A DNA stretch of 64,000 nt from Sorangium cellulosum (lineage in GTDB: Bacteria > Myxococcota_A > Polyangia > Polyangiales > Polyangiaceae): contig NZ_CP012673.1 of assembly GCF_002950945.1 (NCBI RefSeq), forward strand, positions 682,001 to 746,000, given 5' to 3'. How positions within the stretch are numbered: the stretch's first letter is position 1; each line of letters starts with the position of its first letter. Made by a program: the position numbers and the translations under genes. The notes under the pieces were generated by a model. It worked only from the letters and a program-made list of their open reading frames with translations, had not been told where the DNA came from and did no database searches. Below are positions 21,774 through 30,517 of this stretch, piece by piece.

Positions 21774-22148
21774 CCACCCGGGCGCGGCGGGCGCATGTAG
21801 GGCGCCCGCTGCCGGCGGTGGCTGTGGCGATCTGGTGCGCCGGTCCTGAAGAGATCGCCGCCCGACGAGATGCACGAAAAACCCGGGCTGCCGGGAGACC
21901 AGGCCCAGCCATGGCCTGCTCCGCTGTGGCAACTTTGCCTTTCACCGGAAAGGAACTGCCCGTCTGCTCGATCACAACCGGGCGACCGGCGGGAGATCGC
22001 TGAGCTTGCCAGCCCGGCCTGCGTGCCGTCCTGGGCCCGGCGGGGCAGCGGCGAGTCGCGCAGGACGGTGATTGGTACGTCCCCTGCTTAGGTATTCGAT
22101 GTCCCCTGCATCGCATGTGGACAGTACACCAAGAAGGAGGACAACCCC
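21774..22148. other. intergenic region with 9-bp direct repeat
   Basis: 375 bp without a believable gene. GTCCCCTGC occurs at 22079-22087 and again at 22101-22109, 22 bp apart (two helical turns), 40-70 bp upstream of the small lipoprotein gene. It could be an operator or the end of an old mobile element. AAGGAGG at 22134-22140 is the ribosome-binding site of the next gene. Confidence 0.4.
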
Positions 22149-22367
22149 ATGATGCGCAAGATGCTGGCTATGCTTCTGGTCTCCACGATTCCCCTCGCGG
22201 CGGGCTGTTTCGTCGACGCGGACGACGACGACAAGGGCGAGGGCGGCGACGACTGCGTGACGGCCTGTACGACCGAGCGCGAGGACTGTATCTCGGCCTG
22301 TGACGACGACGGCGACTGCGTCCAGTCCTGCGAGGACGATCACGATTGCGCGTCGGTGTGCGCGTGA
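22149..22367 (+). CDS. small acidic Cys-rich lipoprotein
   Basis: A 72-residue precursor. The signal peptide ends in the lipobox LAAGC, giving lipidated Cys20. The mature part is 53 residues, highly acidic (DADDDDKGEGGDD), with eight further Cys arranged as four CxxxC pairs: CVTAC, CISAC, CVQSC and CASVC, spaced by 5-6 residues. It starts at ATG 22149 behind a perfect AAGGAGG, so it is very likely expressed. I know no named family. Paired CxxxC could form a disulfide-stapled helical hairpin or bind metal; both are inference. A similar Cys pattern occurs in the larger lipoprotein at 24437-25132. Confidence 0.8.
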   Translation: MMRKMLAMLLVSTIPLAAGCFVDADDDDKGEGGDDCVTACTTEREDCISACDDDGDCVQSCEDDHDCASVCA

Positions 22368-22432
22368 GCGCGCCCCGCGCGAGCGTCGGGTAGCGTCAAG
22401 CAGCGCCAGCGCACGTCGCGCAGCGCCCCCAG

Positions 22433-22470
22433 CTCCCGCTTCCAGGCTGGACGGCCCGGAGGCGGGAGCG
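22433..22470. terminator. hairpin between convergent genes
   Basis: Arms 22433-22444 and 22459-22470 pair over 12 bp with one G-U, around a 14-nt loop. It lies between the convergent stops of the small lipoprotein (22367) and the protoglobin (22566). No T-tract. Confidence 0.45.
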
Positions 22471-22565
22471 CTTCGTCTGGAGGGCTCCGCGCGCACCCAT
22501 GGAGGTGAGGTGAGGCCTCGCTCGGTTGCTCGACGGCTGGCGAGCTGGCGCGTCGAGCCCTGGCC

Positions 22566-23144
22566 TCAGGCGCCCGACAGATGAGGCCTCGCGAGCAGGT
22601 CGTTCTGGAGCCAGAGCAGCTTGTTGAACGCGCGCAGCGTCCGCACCTCGGCGTCCCGATCGAGGCCGAGGCTCAGGATCGTCTGCAGGAGGGCGTCCGA
22701 CACGAACCCCATGAGCGCGTTGATCTGGACGAGGGGCACGACGACCTCGGGATTGCCGGCCTTGGTCGTGTGGATTCGCCCCACCATGTCGAGGTAGGAG
22801 ATCATCTTCGCGTCATAAGCGTGGGTCACGAGCCGGACGAGGTAGTCTCTCAGGTGCGCCTTGCGGAACCTGATCTGCTCGTGATCCAGCGTGAGCGACG
22901 AGAGATCCCGCGGGACGTTCCCCTCGTAGCCATGTTGCTTCGGCACGAAATGTCGCTTCGTCGCGTCGTAGAGGAACAGCTTCTCGTATACCGCGTCCAC
23001 GAGCGCCTCGACCCGCGGGGCGAGGTGCAGCGCGGCCCCGTGGATCGCGGCGACATCCTCCTCCCCGAAGCCGACGAACTCGACGAGGTAGGCGAAACGA
23101 TACTCGAGCTCCGATTCCAGACGCTTCTCGTCGATGTGTTTCAT
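22566..23144 (-). CDS. single-domain protoglobin
   Basis: A 192-residue protein that fits the protoglobin/globin-sensor family: Y-R-F-A-Y-L-V-E-F-V-G-F-G near the start, then AALHLAPRVEALVDAVYEKLF, and a segment YLDMVGRIHTTKAGNP whose His (about residue 128) matches the proximal haem ligand. The helices after it (VPLVQINALMGFVSDALLQT) are typical. There is no kinase, cyclase or methyl-accepting domain attached, so it is a stand-alone haem protein that may bind O2, CO or NO. I start at ATG 23144, after AGGAG; the open frame continues to 23219 but those residues are Arg-rich noise. Divergent from the SDR gene. Confidence 0.8.
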   Translation of the reverse strand: MKHIDEKRLESELEYRFAYLVEFVGFGEEDVAAIHGAALHLAPRVEALVDAVYEKLFLYDATKRHFVPKQHGYEGNVPRDLSSLTLDHEQIRFRKAHLRDYLVRLVTHAYDAKMISYLDMVGRIHTTKAGNPEVVVPLVQINALMGFVSDALLQTILSLGLDRDAEVRTLRAFNKLLWLQNDLLARPHLSGA

Positions 23145-23450
23145 GGCGATCGATGCTCCTCCGCGCCTTCGCGCCGGCGACATGCCGCGGGACAACGCAG
23201 GGCGACGACACCGGAGCACCTGCCCGATGTCAAGCCTTGACTTGGCAGGCTACGGCCGGATCGCCGTCGCCGCGCTGCACCGCGCTGCTGCGCGCAGCGT
23301 CGGGGAATCCCGCTCCGTCTCAGGGGAGCTCTGATCGCTGAGTCCGGGACCGCACCGATGGCAGATGTGCCAGTCCGCCGTTATTGCCAAGTACCGCCGG
23401 GAGCGCATCGGTCTCCCGCGATAACACGACACGAGAGCAAAGGAGGAGGC
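23145..23450. other. divergent intergenic region protoglobin / SDR
   Basis: 306 bp holding both promoters. AGGAGG at 23441-23446 is the SDR ribosome-binding site. I see no open frame or repeat I would defend, and no clear promoter boxes. Confidence 0.45.
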
Positions 23451-24341
23451 ATGCAGAACACGGGAGCGCCCCAGGACCCCAAGGACGCAGGCAAGAAGCC
23501 GCCCTTCCCGGGCCAGAGCCAGGATCGGCCCGGAATCGAGGCCGAGATGCGGCCCAGGCCCGATTACGGCGAGTCGTCGTACAAAGGCCTCGGCCGGCTG
23601 AAGGACCGCGTCGCGCTGATCACCGGCGGGGACAGCGGCATTGGGCGCGCCGTCGCGCTCGCCTTTGCGCGGGAAGGCGCCCACGTCGCGATCTCCTACC
23701 TGAGCGAGCACCAGGACGCCGAGGAGACGGCGCGGGCCGTCAAGGAGGCCGGGCGCGAGGTGATCACGCTGCCCGGCGACCTCGCCGACGAGAGCCATTG
23801 CCGCAAGATCGTCGAGGAGGCAGCGCGCAAGTTCGGGCGGATCGACGTCCTCGTGAACAACGCCGCCGAGCAGGGCAAGGCCGTCGAGCGCTTCGAGGAG
23901 ATCGACGCCGCCCGCGTCGAGCGCACCTTCCGCGTCAACATCCTCGCCATGTTCCACCTCGTCCGGCACGCGCTGCCGCACATGCGCGAGGGCAGCTCCA
24001 TCATCAACGTCGCTTCCATCCAGGCATACCAGCCGAGCCCGAACATCCTCGATTACGCGTCGACCAAGGGCGCGATCGTCACCTTCAGCAAGGGCCTGGC
24101 GCAGGACCTGATCAAGCGCGGCATCCGGGTCAACACCGTGGCCCCCGGGCCCGTGTGGACACCGCTCATCCAGCAATCGTTCGAGGAAGAGAAGGTGTCC
24201 ACCTTCGGCAAGGACTCCCCGATGCAGCGCCCCGCCCAGCCGGCCGAGCTCGCGCCGGCGTTCGTGTTCCTCGCCTCCAACGAGGCGAGCTACATCAACG
24301 GCGAGGTGCTCGGCGTGACCGGCGGCAAACCGCTGGGATGA
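23451..24341 (+). CDS. SDR-family oxidoreductase (stress-protein 39 / YghA type)
   Basis: A 296-residue classical short-chain dehydrogenase with an N-terminal extension. The NAD(P)-binding motif is ALITGGDSGIGRAVALAFA (about residues 48-66), the structural motif is DVLVNNAAEQ, and the catalytic Ser-Tyr-Lys appear as NVASIQAY and LDYASTKGAI. The N-terminal 40 residues (PPFPGQSQDRPGIEAEM, then RPDYGESSYKGLGRLKDR) are the hallmark of the GSP39/YghA subgroup, often induced by general stress. The substrate is unknown. I start at ATG 23451 because AGGAGG sits 5 nt upstream. A strong hairpin follows the stop. Confidence 0.93.
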   Translation: MQNTGAPQDPKDAGKKPPFPGQSQDRPGIEAEMRPRPDYGESSYKGLGRLKDRVALITGGDSGIGRAVALAFAREGAHVAISYLSEHQDAEETARAVKEAGREVITLPGDLADESHCRKIVEEAARKFGRIDVLVNNAAEQGKAVERFEEIDAARVERTFRVNILAMFHLVRHALPHMREGSSIINVASIQAYQPSPNILDYASTKGAIVTFSKGLAQDLIKRGIRVNTVAPGPVWTPLIQQSFEEEKVSTFGKDSPMQRPAQPAELAPAFVFLASNEASYINGEVLGVTGGKPLG

Positions 24342-24355
24342 CGCAATGCGTTGAT

Positions 24356-24402
24356 CTGGCGCTCGCGCGCTTGCACACGAGGGGCCGGCGCGCGAGCGCC
24401 AG
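24356..24402. terminator. perfect 15-bp hairpin between convergent genes
   Basis: Left arm 24356-24370 (CTGGCGCTCGCGCGC) and right arm 24388-24402 are exact inverted copies around a 17-nt loop. It lies 14 bp after the SDR stop and 34 bp before the lipoprotein stop on the other strand, so it can end both transcripts. Confidence 0.7.
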
Positions 24403-24436
24403 GAGCCCGGCGCGACGCGCGCGGGGGCAGATCACG

Positions 24437-25132
24437 TCACGGAGCCTGACATTCCGCGCCGCACTGCGCGCTTCCACACGCGGCGACCGCCAGGTCGGCC
24501 TGCTCGCCGCCTCGGTGGTTTGCCGCGCACCGATCCCGGCACACCGCGTCGGTGGGGTTGCATGCGCCGACACACGTGCGGAGCCCATGGCATGCCGGAT
24601 CGGCGATACACGTGTTCATCTCGCCGGCGCAGCGCGCGAACAGGCAGGATTCGCAGGGCGACAGCGCCGCGCGGGACGGGCACTGGACCTTGCAGCGCTC
24701 GGCCGAGCAGCCCCCCTCGAGGAAGCTGTCGGAGACGCCCGGCGCGTGCGCGGTGAAGCACCTTTGTGTGCAGGCGTCGTCGTCCGCCTCGCACCCGAGG
24801 AAGCAGTTGGACAGCGCGGCGCACTCGGGGTTCTGCTGGCAGGCGCAGAAGCTCTCCTGGCACCGCAGCGAGAGGCAGGTGGAGCACGGATCGCCGAACG
24901 AGGGGCAGACCTGAGGGGCCTCTCCGCCTGCCCCGCCGCTGCCCGAGGTCGAGGCGCTCGCCGCGCCGCCCGCGCCGGAGCCGCCCGCGCCGCCGGTCCC
25001 GGAGCCGCCCGCGCCGGAGCCGCCCGCGCCGGCGCCGCCCGCACCGCCGGCCCCGGGGGGAGGCGCCTCCGAGCTGCACGCCCCGGCGAGGAGCGCCGCC
25101 GCGGCGAGGTTCTTCCAGGAAGCAGAGGCCAT
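24437..25132 (-). CDS. lipoprotein with duplicated Cys-rich domain
   Basis: A 231-residue exported protein. The signal peptide ends in LLAGAC; a Gly/Ser/Ala tether (GAGGSG units) follows, and then two copies of a domain of about 70 residues. Each copy has the order Cx2Cx4C, Cx5C near PxC, two CxxxC pairs (CFLGC and CTQRC; CVGAC and CRDRC), and a final Cx4C plus CxxxC (CSAERC, CKVQC; CGSAQC, CGAEC). This is a recurrent myxobacterial surface architecture without known activity; the Cys are probably disulfide-bonded outside the cytoplasm. I start at ATG 25132; the frame runs on to 25177 but adds only residues before the signal peptide. Confidence 0.8.
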   Translation of the reverse strand: MASASWKNLAAAALLAGACSSEAPPPGAGGAGGAGAGGSGAGGSGTGGAGGSGAGGAASASTSGSGGAGGEAPQVCPSFGDPCSTCLSLRCQESFCACQQNPECAALSNCFLGCEADDDACTQRCFTAHAPGVSDSFLEGGCSAERCKVQCPSRAALSPCESCLFARCAGEMNTCIADPACHGLRTCVGACNPTDAVCRDRCAANHRGGEQADLAVAACGSAQCGAECQAP

Positions 25133-25231
25133 ACAGGACGCTAGCGCGAAGGTCGGCGGGAGCTCAAGGCGAGGCACGGAAGCTGCGTGCTACCGTGCGG
25201 CCCGCGACGCGACCCATCGAGGAACCCACGC

Positions 25232-25873
25232 ATGGCCACCATCGTCAATCCAGACCTGGAGCGCTACGTCCACGACCACACCACCCCTCCGTCCGCGCTC
25301 CTCGAGGAGCTGCGCGAGCACACCTTCACGAACCACCCCAGCGCGACCATGCAGGTCGGGCGCGTCGAGGGCGCCCTGCTCAGGACGCTGGTCGCGCTCA
25401 TGCAGGCGCGCCGCGTGCTCGAGATCGGCACCTTCACCGGCTACTCGGCCCTCAGCATGGCCGCAGCGCTCCCGCCGGACGGCGAGCTCATCACGTGCGA
25501 TCGCGATCCCGACGTGACCCGCGTCGCCCGGTCGTTCTTCGACCGCAGCGAGCACGGCAAGAAGATCCGGATCGCGCTCGGCGACGCCCTCGACACGATC
25601 CGCGCCCTGCCGGCGAGCCCGCCGCTCGATCTCGTGTTCATCGACGCCGACAAGCAGCGGTACGCGGCCTACTACGAGGAGGTGCTCCCGCGCGTCCGCC
25701 CGGGCGGGCTGATCGTCGCCGACAACACCCTCTGGGGCGGCGAGGTCCTCGCCCCGCAGACGGAGGAGGGCCGCGCCATCGCCGCCTTCAACGACCTCGT
25801 CCACCGCGACCCGCGGGTCGAGCACGTCATGCTCGCGGTGCGCGACGGCGTGACGCTCGCGCGCAAGCGCTGA
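25232..25873 (+). CDS. class I SAM-dependent O-methyltransferase (CCoAOMT family)
   Basis: A 213-residue enzyme of the Methyltransf_3 (caffeoyl-CoA/catechol O-methyltransferase-like) family. SAM-binding motif I is VLEIGTFTGYSALSMAAAL (about residues 62-80); the metal and catalytic acid is in LVFIDADKQRYAAYYE, and a second metal ligand pair is in IVADNTLWGGEV. Such enzymes transfer methyl groups to vicinal hydroxyls using a divalent metal. The substrate is unknown. The start ATG 25232 is supported by GAGGA at 25219-25223. coaX follows after about 90 bp on the same strand. Confidence 0.93.
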   Translation: MATIVNPDLERYVHDHTTPPSALLEELREHTFTNHPSATMQVGRVEGALLRTLVALMQARRVLEIGTFTGYSALSMAAALPPDGELITCDRDPDVTRVARSFFDRSEHGKKIRIALGDALDTIRALPASPPLDLVFIDADKQRYAAYYEEVLPRVRPGGLIVADNTLWGGEVLAPQTEEGRAIAAFNDLVHRDPRVEHVMLAVRDGVTLARKR

Positions 25874-25962
25874 CGGCCCGCGCCCGCGCGCCCGGCGCGG
25901 CGGCGTCGCGGCCGCTTTCCACATGGCGACCGGAGCGCCGCAGAGGATAGATTCCCGCGGGC

Positions 25963-26930
<968 letters not shown>

Positions 26931-26934
<4 letters not shown>

Positions 26935-27959
26935 CGGCCCCCGCGCCCGGCCCCGCTCTCCCCGGCGAACGCGCGCGCCCGCTCGCGCTCGTCGCGGCCC
27001 CGGCGGCGCTCGGGCTCGCGCTCCTCCTCGCCGTCCTCCTCGGCGCCGAGCCCGTCTCGGTCGAGCGCGCGATCGCGGGCCCGGGCCTCGACCGGACCCT
27101 CCTGCTCGACGTGCGGCTGCCGCGGGTGCTCCTCGCGGCCGTCTCCGGCGCCGGCCTCGCGGCGGTCGGCGCCGCCTTCCAGGCGCTGCTCCAGAACCCG
27201 CTCGCCGAGCCGTACGTGCTCGGCGTCTCCGGCGGCTCCGCGCTCGGCGCCTCGGTCGCGATCGCGCTCGGCGTCGGCTCGGCGACCGTGCTCGGCGCCA
27301 CGCTCCTGCCGGCCGCGGCCCTCGTCGGCGGCCTGGTCGCGACGGTGCTCGTCTACGCCATCGCGCGCGGCGCGGCCGAGGGCACCTCGGGCGCCTCGAT
27401 GCTGCTCGCCGGCGTCATCGTGAACTCCATCGCCGCCGGCCTGATCTCCTTCCTCAAGACGGTCGTCTCCCCGTCGCGCTCCCAGCAGCTGCTCCGGTGG
27501 CTCATCGGGTTCGTCGAGCTGCCCACGACCTCGGCCCTGCTCGGCGTCGCGGCCTACGTGGCCGTGGGCTGCGCGGTGCTCCTCGCCGACGCCGCGCGCC
27601 TGAACCTGCTCGCGCTCGGCGACGAGTCGGCCGAGACGCTCGGCGTCGACGTGCGCGCCGTCGAGCGCCGCATCTTCTTCGCGTCGTCGTGTGTGGTCGG
27701 CGCGATCGTCAGCCGCACCGGGCTCATCGGCTTCGTCGGCCTGATCGTCCCGCACGCGGTCCGCCGGCTCTGGGGCGCGGACCACCGGCGGCTCCTGCCG
27801 CTGTCGCTCGTCGCGGGCGCGGTGTTGCTCATCACCTGCGACCTCCTGGCGCGGCTGCTCTTCCGCTGGCTCGGCACGGAGCCGCCCGTCGGCGCGGTGA
27901 CCGCCGTCCTCGGCGGCCCGCTGTTCCTCGTGCTGCTCCGCCGATCGCCGCGGATGTGA
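26931..27959 (+). CDS. FecCD-family ABC transporter permease
   Basis: A 342-residue integral membrane protein of the BtuC/FecC/FecD family that imports cobalamin, haem or iron-siderophores. The characteristic segments are RLPRVLLAAVSGAGLAAVGA near residue 63, FQALLQNPLAEPYVLGVSGG, and the C-terminal FVGLIVPHAVRRLWGADHR, which contacts the ATPase. About ten hydrophobic helices are present. The start TTG at 26931 overlaps the coaX stop in a TTGA quartet, and the family normally starts with such a short charged N-terminus. The ATPase and the substrate-binding protein that usually flank it are missing here: upstream is coaX and downstream a convergent gene. Confidence 0.92.
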
Positions 27960-27970
27960 CCGTTTGGTTT

Positions 27971-28072
27971 GACGCTTGGGGCTCCGGGTCGCCTGGCGGC
28001 GCCCTCCGCCCCAAACCCCGCGACGCCTGGCGCTCCGGGTCGCCTGGCGGCGCCCTCCGCCCCAGACCCCGC
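27971..28072. repeat. 51-bp tandem duplication with hairpin potential
   Basis: Two adjacent 51-bp copies (27971-28021 and 28022-28072) differing at a handful of bases fill almost the whole gap between the permease stop (27959) and the convergent Nudix stop (28074). The first copy can fold using TTGGGG near its start with CCCCAA near its end (27976-27981 and 28010-28015). Together they probably act as a double terminator. Confidence 0.88.
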
Positions 28073-28073
28073 G

Positions 28074-28472
28074 TCAGACCATGCCGAGGAGCTTGTTCAT
28101 CGTGGCCTCGTCCGCGGGCGTGAACGGGTACCGATCGAACTCGGCGCTCGTGACCCACCGGAACGCGTTCACGGCCAGCGAGGCGAGCTCGCCGCTCTTG
28201 ATGTGGCACTCGTAGAGGTACAGGTCGACGGTGTACCGCTCGTACGGGTGGCTCACGAACGAGATCAGCTGGCCCACATCGATCTCGACGCCGAGCCGGT
28301 GCCGGACCTCGCGCTTCAGCGCGGCGGCGTCGGTCTCGGACTCCTCCACGCGCCCGCCCGGGAACTCCCAGAGCATCGGCAGCACGGCGTTCGGGCGGCG
28401 CTGCGTGATGAGGTAACGGCCGTCCTGTTCGATCACGGCGGCGACCACGCGGATGGTGCGGACCATTTCCAT
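28074..28472 (-). CDS. Nudix-fold protein with degenerate Nudix box
   Basis: A 132-residue MutT-like protein (IRVVAAVIEQDGRYLITQRR; LPMLWEFPGGRVEESET). Small Nudix enzymes hydrolyse nucleoside diphosphate derivatives and often clean oxidised dNTPs. The Nudix box GX5EX7REUXEEXGU reads GRVEESETDAAALK then REVRHRLGV. The first Glu of the REU element is kept, but the two following metal-binding Glu are His and Arg. Catalysis as in MutT is therefore doubtful unless other residues take over. The length and flanking fold are normal and the frame is clean, so it is not a pseudogene. It ends 2 bp from the 51-bp tandem repeat. Confidence 0.88.
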   Translation of the reverse strand: MEMVRTIRVVAAVIEQDGRYLITQRRPNAVLPMLWEFPGGRVEESETDAAALKREVRHRLGVEIDVGQLISFVSHPYERYTVDLYLYECHIKSGELASLAVNAFRWVTSAEFDRYPFTPADEATMNKLLGMV

Positions 28473-28562
28473 GGCGAGTGCCTCAGGGATGCCCAGCGTA
28501 CGCCGGGGTGTCGAAATGTGCGAGCGGGACGGCCTCGTCCCCGGCGCGTCGGTCGCGCTCCC

Positions 28563-29693
28563 TCACACGCTGATGCGGAACAGCTGTTGCCCCATGAGCA
28601 GGATGTCGCCGTTCGTGATCTCGGTCTCGCCGAGGACGCGGAAGAAGGTGCCGTTCGAGCTGCCGAGATCCGTGAGGAGCAGCCGGCCGCCCTGGTAGGC
28701 GATCTGGCAGTGGAGCCCGGAGACGTAGCCGTCCTCGGGGAAGAGGATGTCGCCGCGCTCGCGCCCGAGGTGCAGCCCGGTGTCCGGGACCGGGAACGCG
28801 TTGCCCGTCGCGTCCCTGCCGATGATCAACGCGAGCCGCGCGACGTAGCCCTTCGAGGGGCTGCCGAGGCGCTCCACGCCGTCCGGCGTCGCGGGCGCGG
28901 GGGCGAGCGCCTCGACCCGGATGAGCTCCTGGCCGATGCGGAAGATGTCGCCGCTGTCGAGCGGCACCGGCGCGTCCCGGCGCAGCCGGCGGTAGACGCC
29001 GTTCAGCGAGCTCTCGTCCTTGACGAAGAGCTTCCCGCCCTTGATCGAGAACGTCGCGTGGCGCGGGGAGAGGTAGCTGTCGCCCGCGAAGATCGACCCG
29101 GCCTCGCGGCCGATCGTCGTGGGGCTCCCCGGCAGCGTGTACGCGCCGGCCTCGGTGCCGTCGGCCCGCAGCGCCGTCAGCACGACGGTCACGTTGCCCG
29201 CCGGGGCGGGCACGACCGGCGCGGGCGCCTGCGCGGGCGGGCTCGCCGGCTTGACGAGCTTGAAGCCGCAGAGCGCACAGAACTTGTTCGTCGGCGGGTT
29301 GGGCTCCTGGCACTGCGGGCAGACGACCGTCCCCGCGCCGCCCGTCGCCGCCGTCGTCGTCGGGCCCGTCGGCGCGGCGGCCGCTCCCGCCGCCGCGGCC
29401 TTCCTGCCCGCGCCCGTGTCCTCGCCGCGGACCGGGACCGAGAACGCGGCCGGATCGACGAGCGCCGGAGGCGGCGGCGTCGCCACCGGAGCCCCCTTCG
29501 CCGCGCCGGTGCCGATGGCGGTCGGCTCGTCGCCGAAGCTCATGTTCGACCGCACGGCCGCAGGCACCCCGTGCGGCGGCGTGCCCGCCGCGAACTTCTT
29601 CGGCGAAACGTCGCGAGGCAGCTCGGCGCCGCAGCCGAGGCAGAACTTGTAATGGTCCTGATTGTCCTTGGAGCACTTCGGGCAGGTGATCAC
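28563..29693 (-). CDS. double zinc-ribbon, double FHA-domain protein
   Basis: A 376-residue protein. Zinc ribbon 1 is CPKCSKDNQDHYKFCLGCG at the N-terminus; zinc ribbon 2 is CPQCQEPNPPTNKFCALCG near residue 125. An FHA domain (about 170-265) has TTIGREAGSIFAG, LSPRHATF and DESSLNGVY; a second FHA (about 285-376) has HLGRERGDILFPED, VSGLHCQI and DLGSSNGTF. FHA domains bind phosphothreonine peptides, so this is a likely reader of the Ser/Thr kinases abundant in this genome. The start is GTG 29693 with GAGGAGG 5 nt upstream. It is flanked by non-signalling genes, so its kinase partner is unknown. Confidence 0.93.
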   Translation of the reverse strand: MITCPKCSKDNQDHYKFCLGCGAELPRDVSPKKFAAGTPPHGVPAAVRSNMSFGDEPTAIGTGAAKGAPVATPPPPALVDPAAFSVPVRGEDTGAGRKAAAAGAAAAPTGPTTTAATGGAGTVVCPQCQEPNPPTNKFCALCGFKLVKPASPPAQAPAPVVPAPAGNVTVVLTALRADGTEAGAYTLPGSPTTIGREAGSIFAGDSYLSPRHATFSIKGGKLFVKDESSLNGVYRRLRRDAPVPLDSGDIFRIGQELIRVEALAPAPATPDGVERLGSPSKGYVARLALIIGRDATGNAFPVPDTGLHLGRERGDILFPEDGYVSGLHCQIAYQGGRLLLTDLGSSNGTFFRVLGETEITNGDILLMGQQLFRISV

Positions 29694-29902
29694 CAGGCCT
29701 CCTCACAACGAGAGACCGACGGGGTCTCAGGGCAAACGGCGGCGGGAGCATATTCGCCGTGGCCGCCTTCTGTCGACTGTCTGTCGATCGTTGATCGTCG
29801 CGCGGCGCCCGCCGCGCCGGAGAGCGGTCCGCCGCCGCCGGCCGCCGTCGGCCACCGTCCGATGGCCGGCCGCTCTCCGGAGCGGCGGGCGCCGCGGGCG
29901 GC

Positions 29903-30517
29903 TCACCTCGACAGCAGCGCCAGCGCGTCGCGCACGAGCTCGCCCAGCGGGGCGGTCTCGACGCGCGCCCCGAGGGCGGTGACGGCGCGTTCGGCCTCCG
30001 CGGGCCGGTAGCCCATGCGGGTGAGCGCGCTGTGCAGGAGGTCTTGCTTCGCGCCGGTGGGCGCGGGCGGCGGGGCGGCGGCGGAGAGCGGGGCCGAGGG
30101 GAGGTCGACGAGTTTGTCCTTCAGCTCGAGGACGAGCCGCTCGGCCGTCTTCTTGCCAACGCCGGGGATGGCGGTGAGGCGGGCGGTCTCCCGGCGCGCG
30201 ATCACCGCGGCGAGCTCCCCGGCGGCCAGCGCGCTGAGGATGGCCACCGCGATCTTCGGGCCGATGTTGGAGATCCCGATGAGCACGCGGAAAGCCGCCC
30301 GGTCCTCGCGCGTCGCGAAGCCGTAGAGGAGGAGCGCGTCCTCGCGCACGTGCGTGTGGACGAACAGCGTGACCCCCTCCGCGTCGGCGGCGATGCCTCG
30401 CGCGCGGCCCAGGGTGCCGAGCGGGACGGTCACCTCGTACCCGACCCCGCCGACGTCGAGCACGACCGTGCCCTCGTCGCCCTCCTCGACCACCCGGCCG
30501 GTGAGCCGGCCGATCAA
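29903..30517 (-). CDS. ruvA: Holliday junction branch-migration protein RuvA
   Basis: A 204-residue RuvA. The N-terminal OB fold begins IGRLTGRVVEEGD and contains VLDVGGVGYEVTVPL; domain II has two helix-hairpin-helix motifs (ISNIGPKIAVAILSAL and TAIPGVGKKTAERLVLELKD); domain III is at the C-terminus (DLLHSALTRMGYRPAEAERA). RuvA tetramers hold Holliday junctions and recruit RuvB. The conserved N-terminus fixes the start as TTG 30517, even though the frame stays open far upstream. This TTG overlaps the TGA of the preceding gene (TTGA), so translation is coupled. ruvB and ruvC are not in the window. Confidence 0.95.
   Translation of the reverse strand: MIGRLTGRVVEEGDEGTVVLDVGGVGYEVTVPLGTLGRARGIAADAEGVTLFVHTHVREDALLLYGFATREDRAAFRVLIGISNIGPKIAVAILSALAAGELAAVIARRETARLTAIPGVGKKTAERLVLELKDKLVDLPSAPLSAAAPPPAPTGAKQDLLHSALTRMGYRPAEAERAVTALGARVETAPLGELVRDALALLSR

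Noticed and set aside
15096..21932. A single 2278-codon minus-strand open frame
   Set aside because: Only its last 355 codons are a real gene; the rest is antisense to the transglutaminase gene or runs in the wrong frame through the kinase gene, with Arg/Ala/His-rich shadow composition caused by GC bias.
21920..21940. TGGCAACTTTGC as a possible sigma-54 promoter
   Set aside because: The GG and GC dinucleotides are 7 bp apart, not the required 10.
21631..22116. A 161-codon minus-strand frame downstream of the transglutaminase
   Set aside because: It overlaps the transglutaminase end antisense, has shadow composition, and no family signature.
27969..30011. A 680-codon plus-strand frame across the 51-bp repeat
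   Set aside because: It is antisense to the Nudix and FHA genes, both of which have clear motifs.
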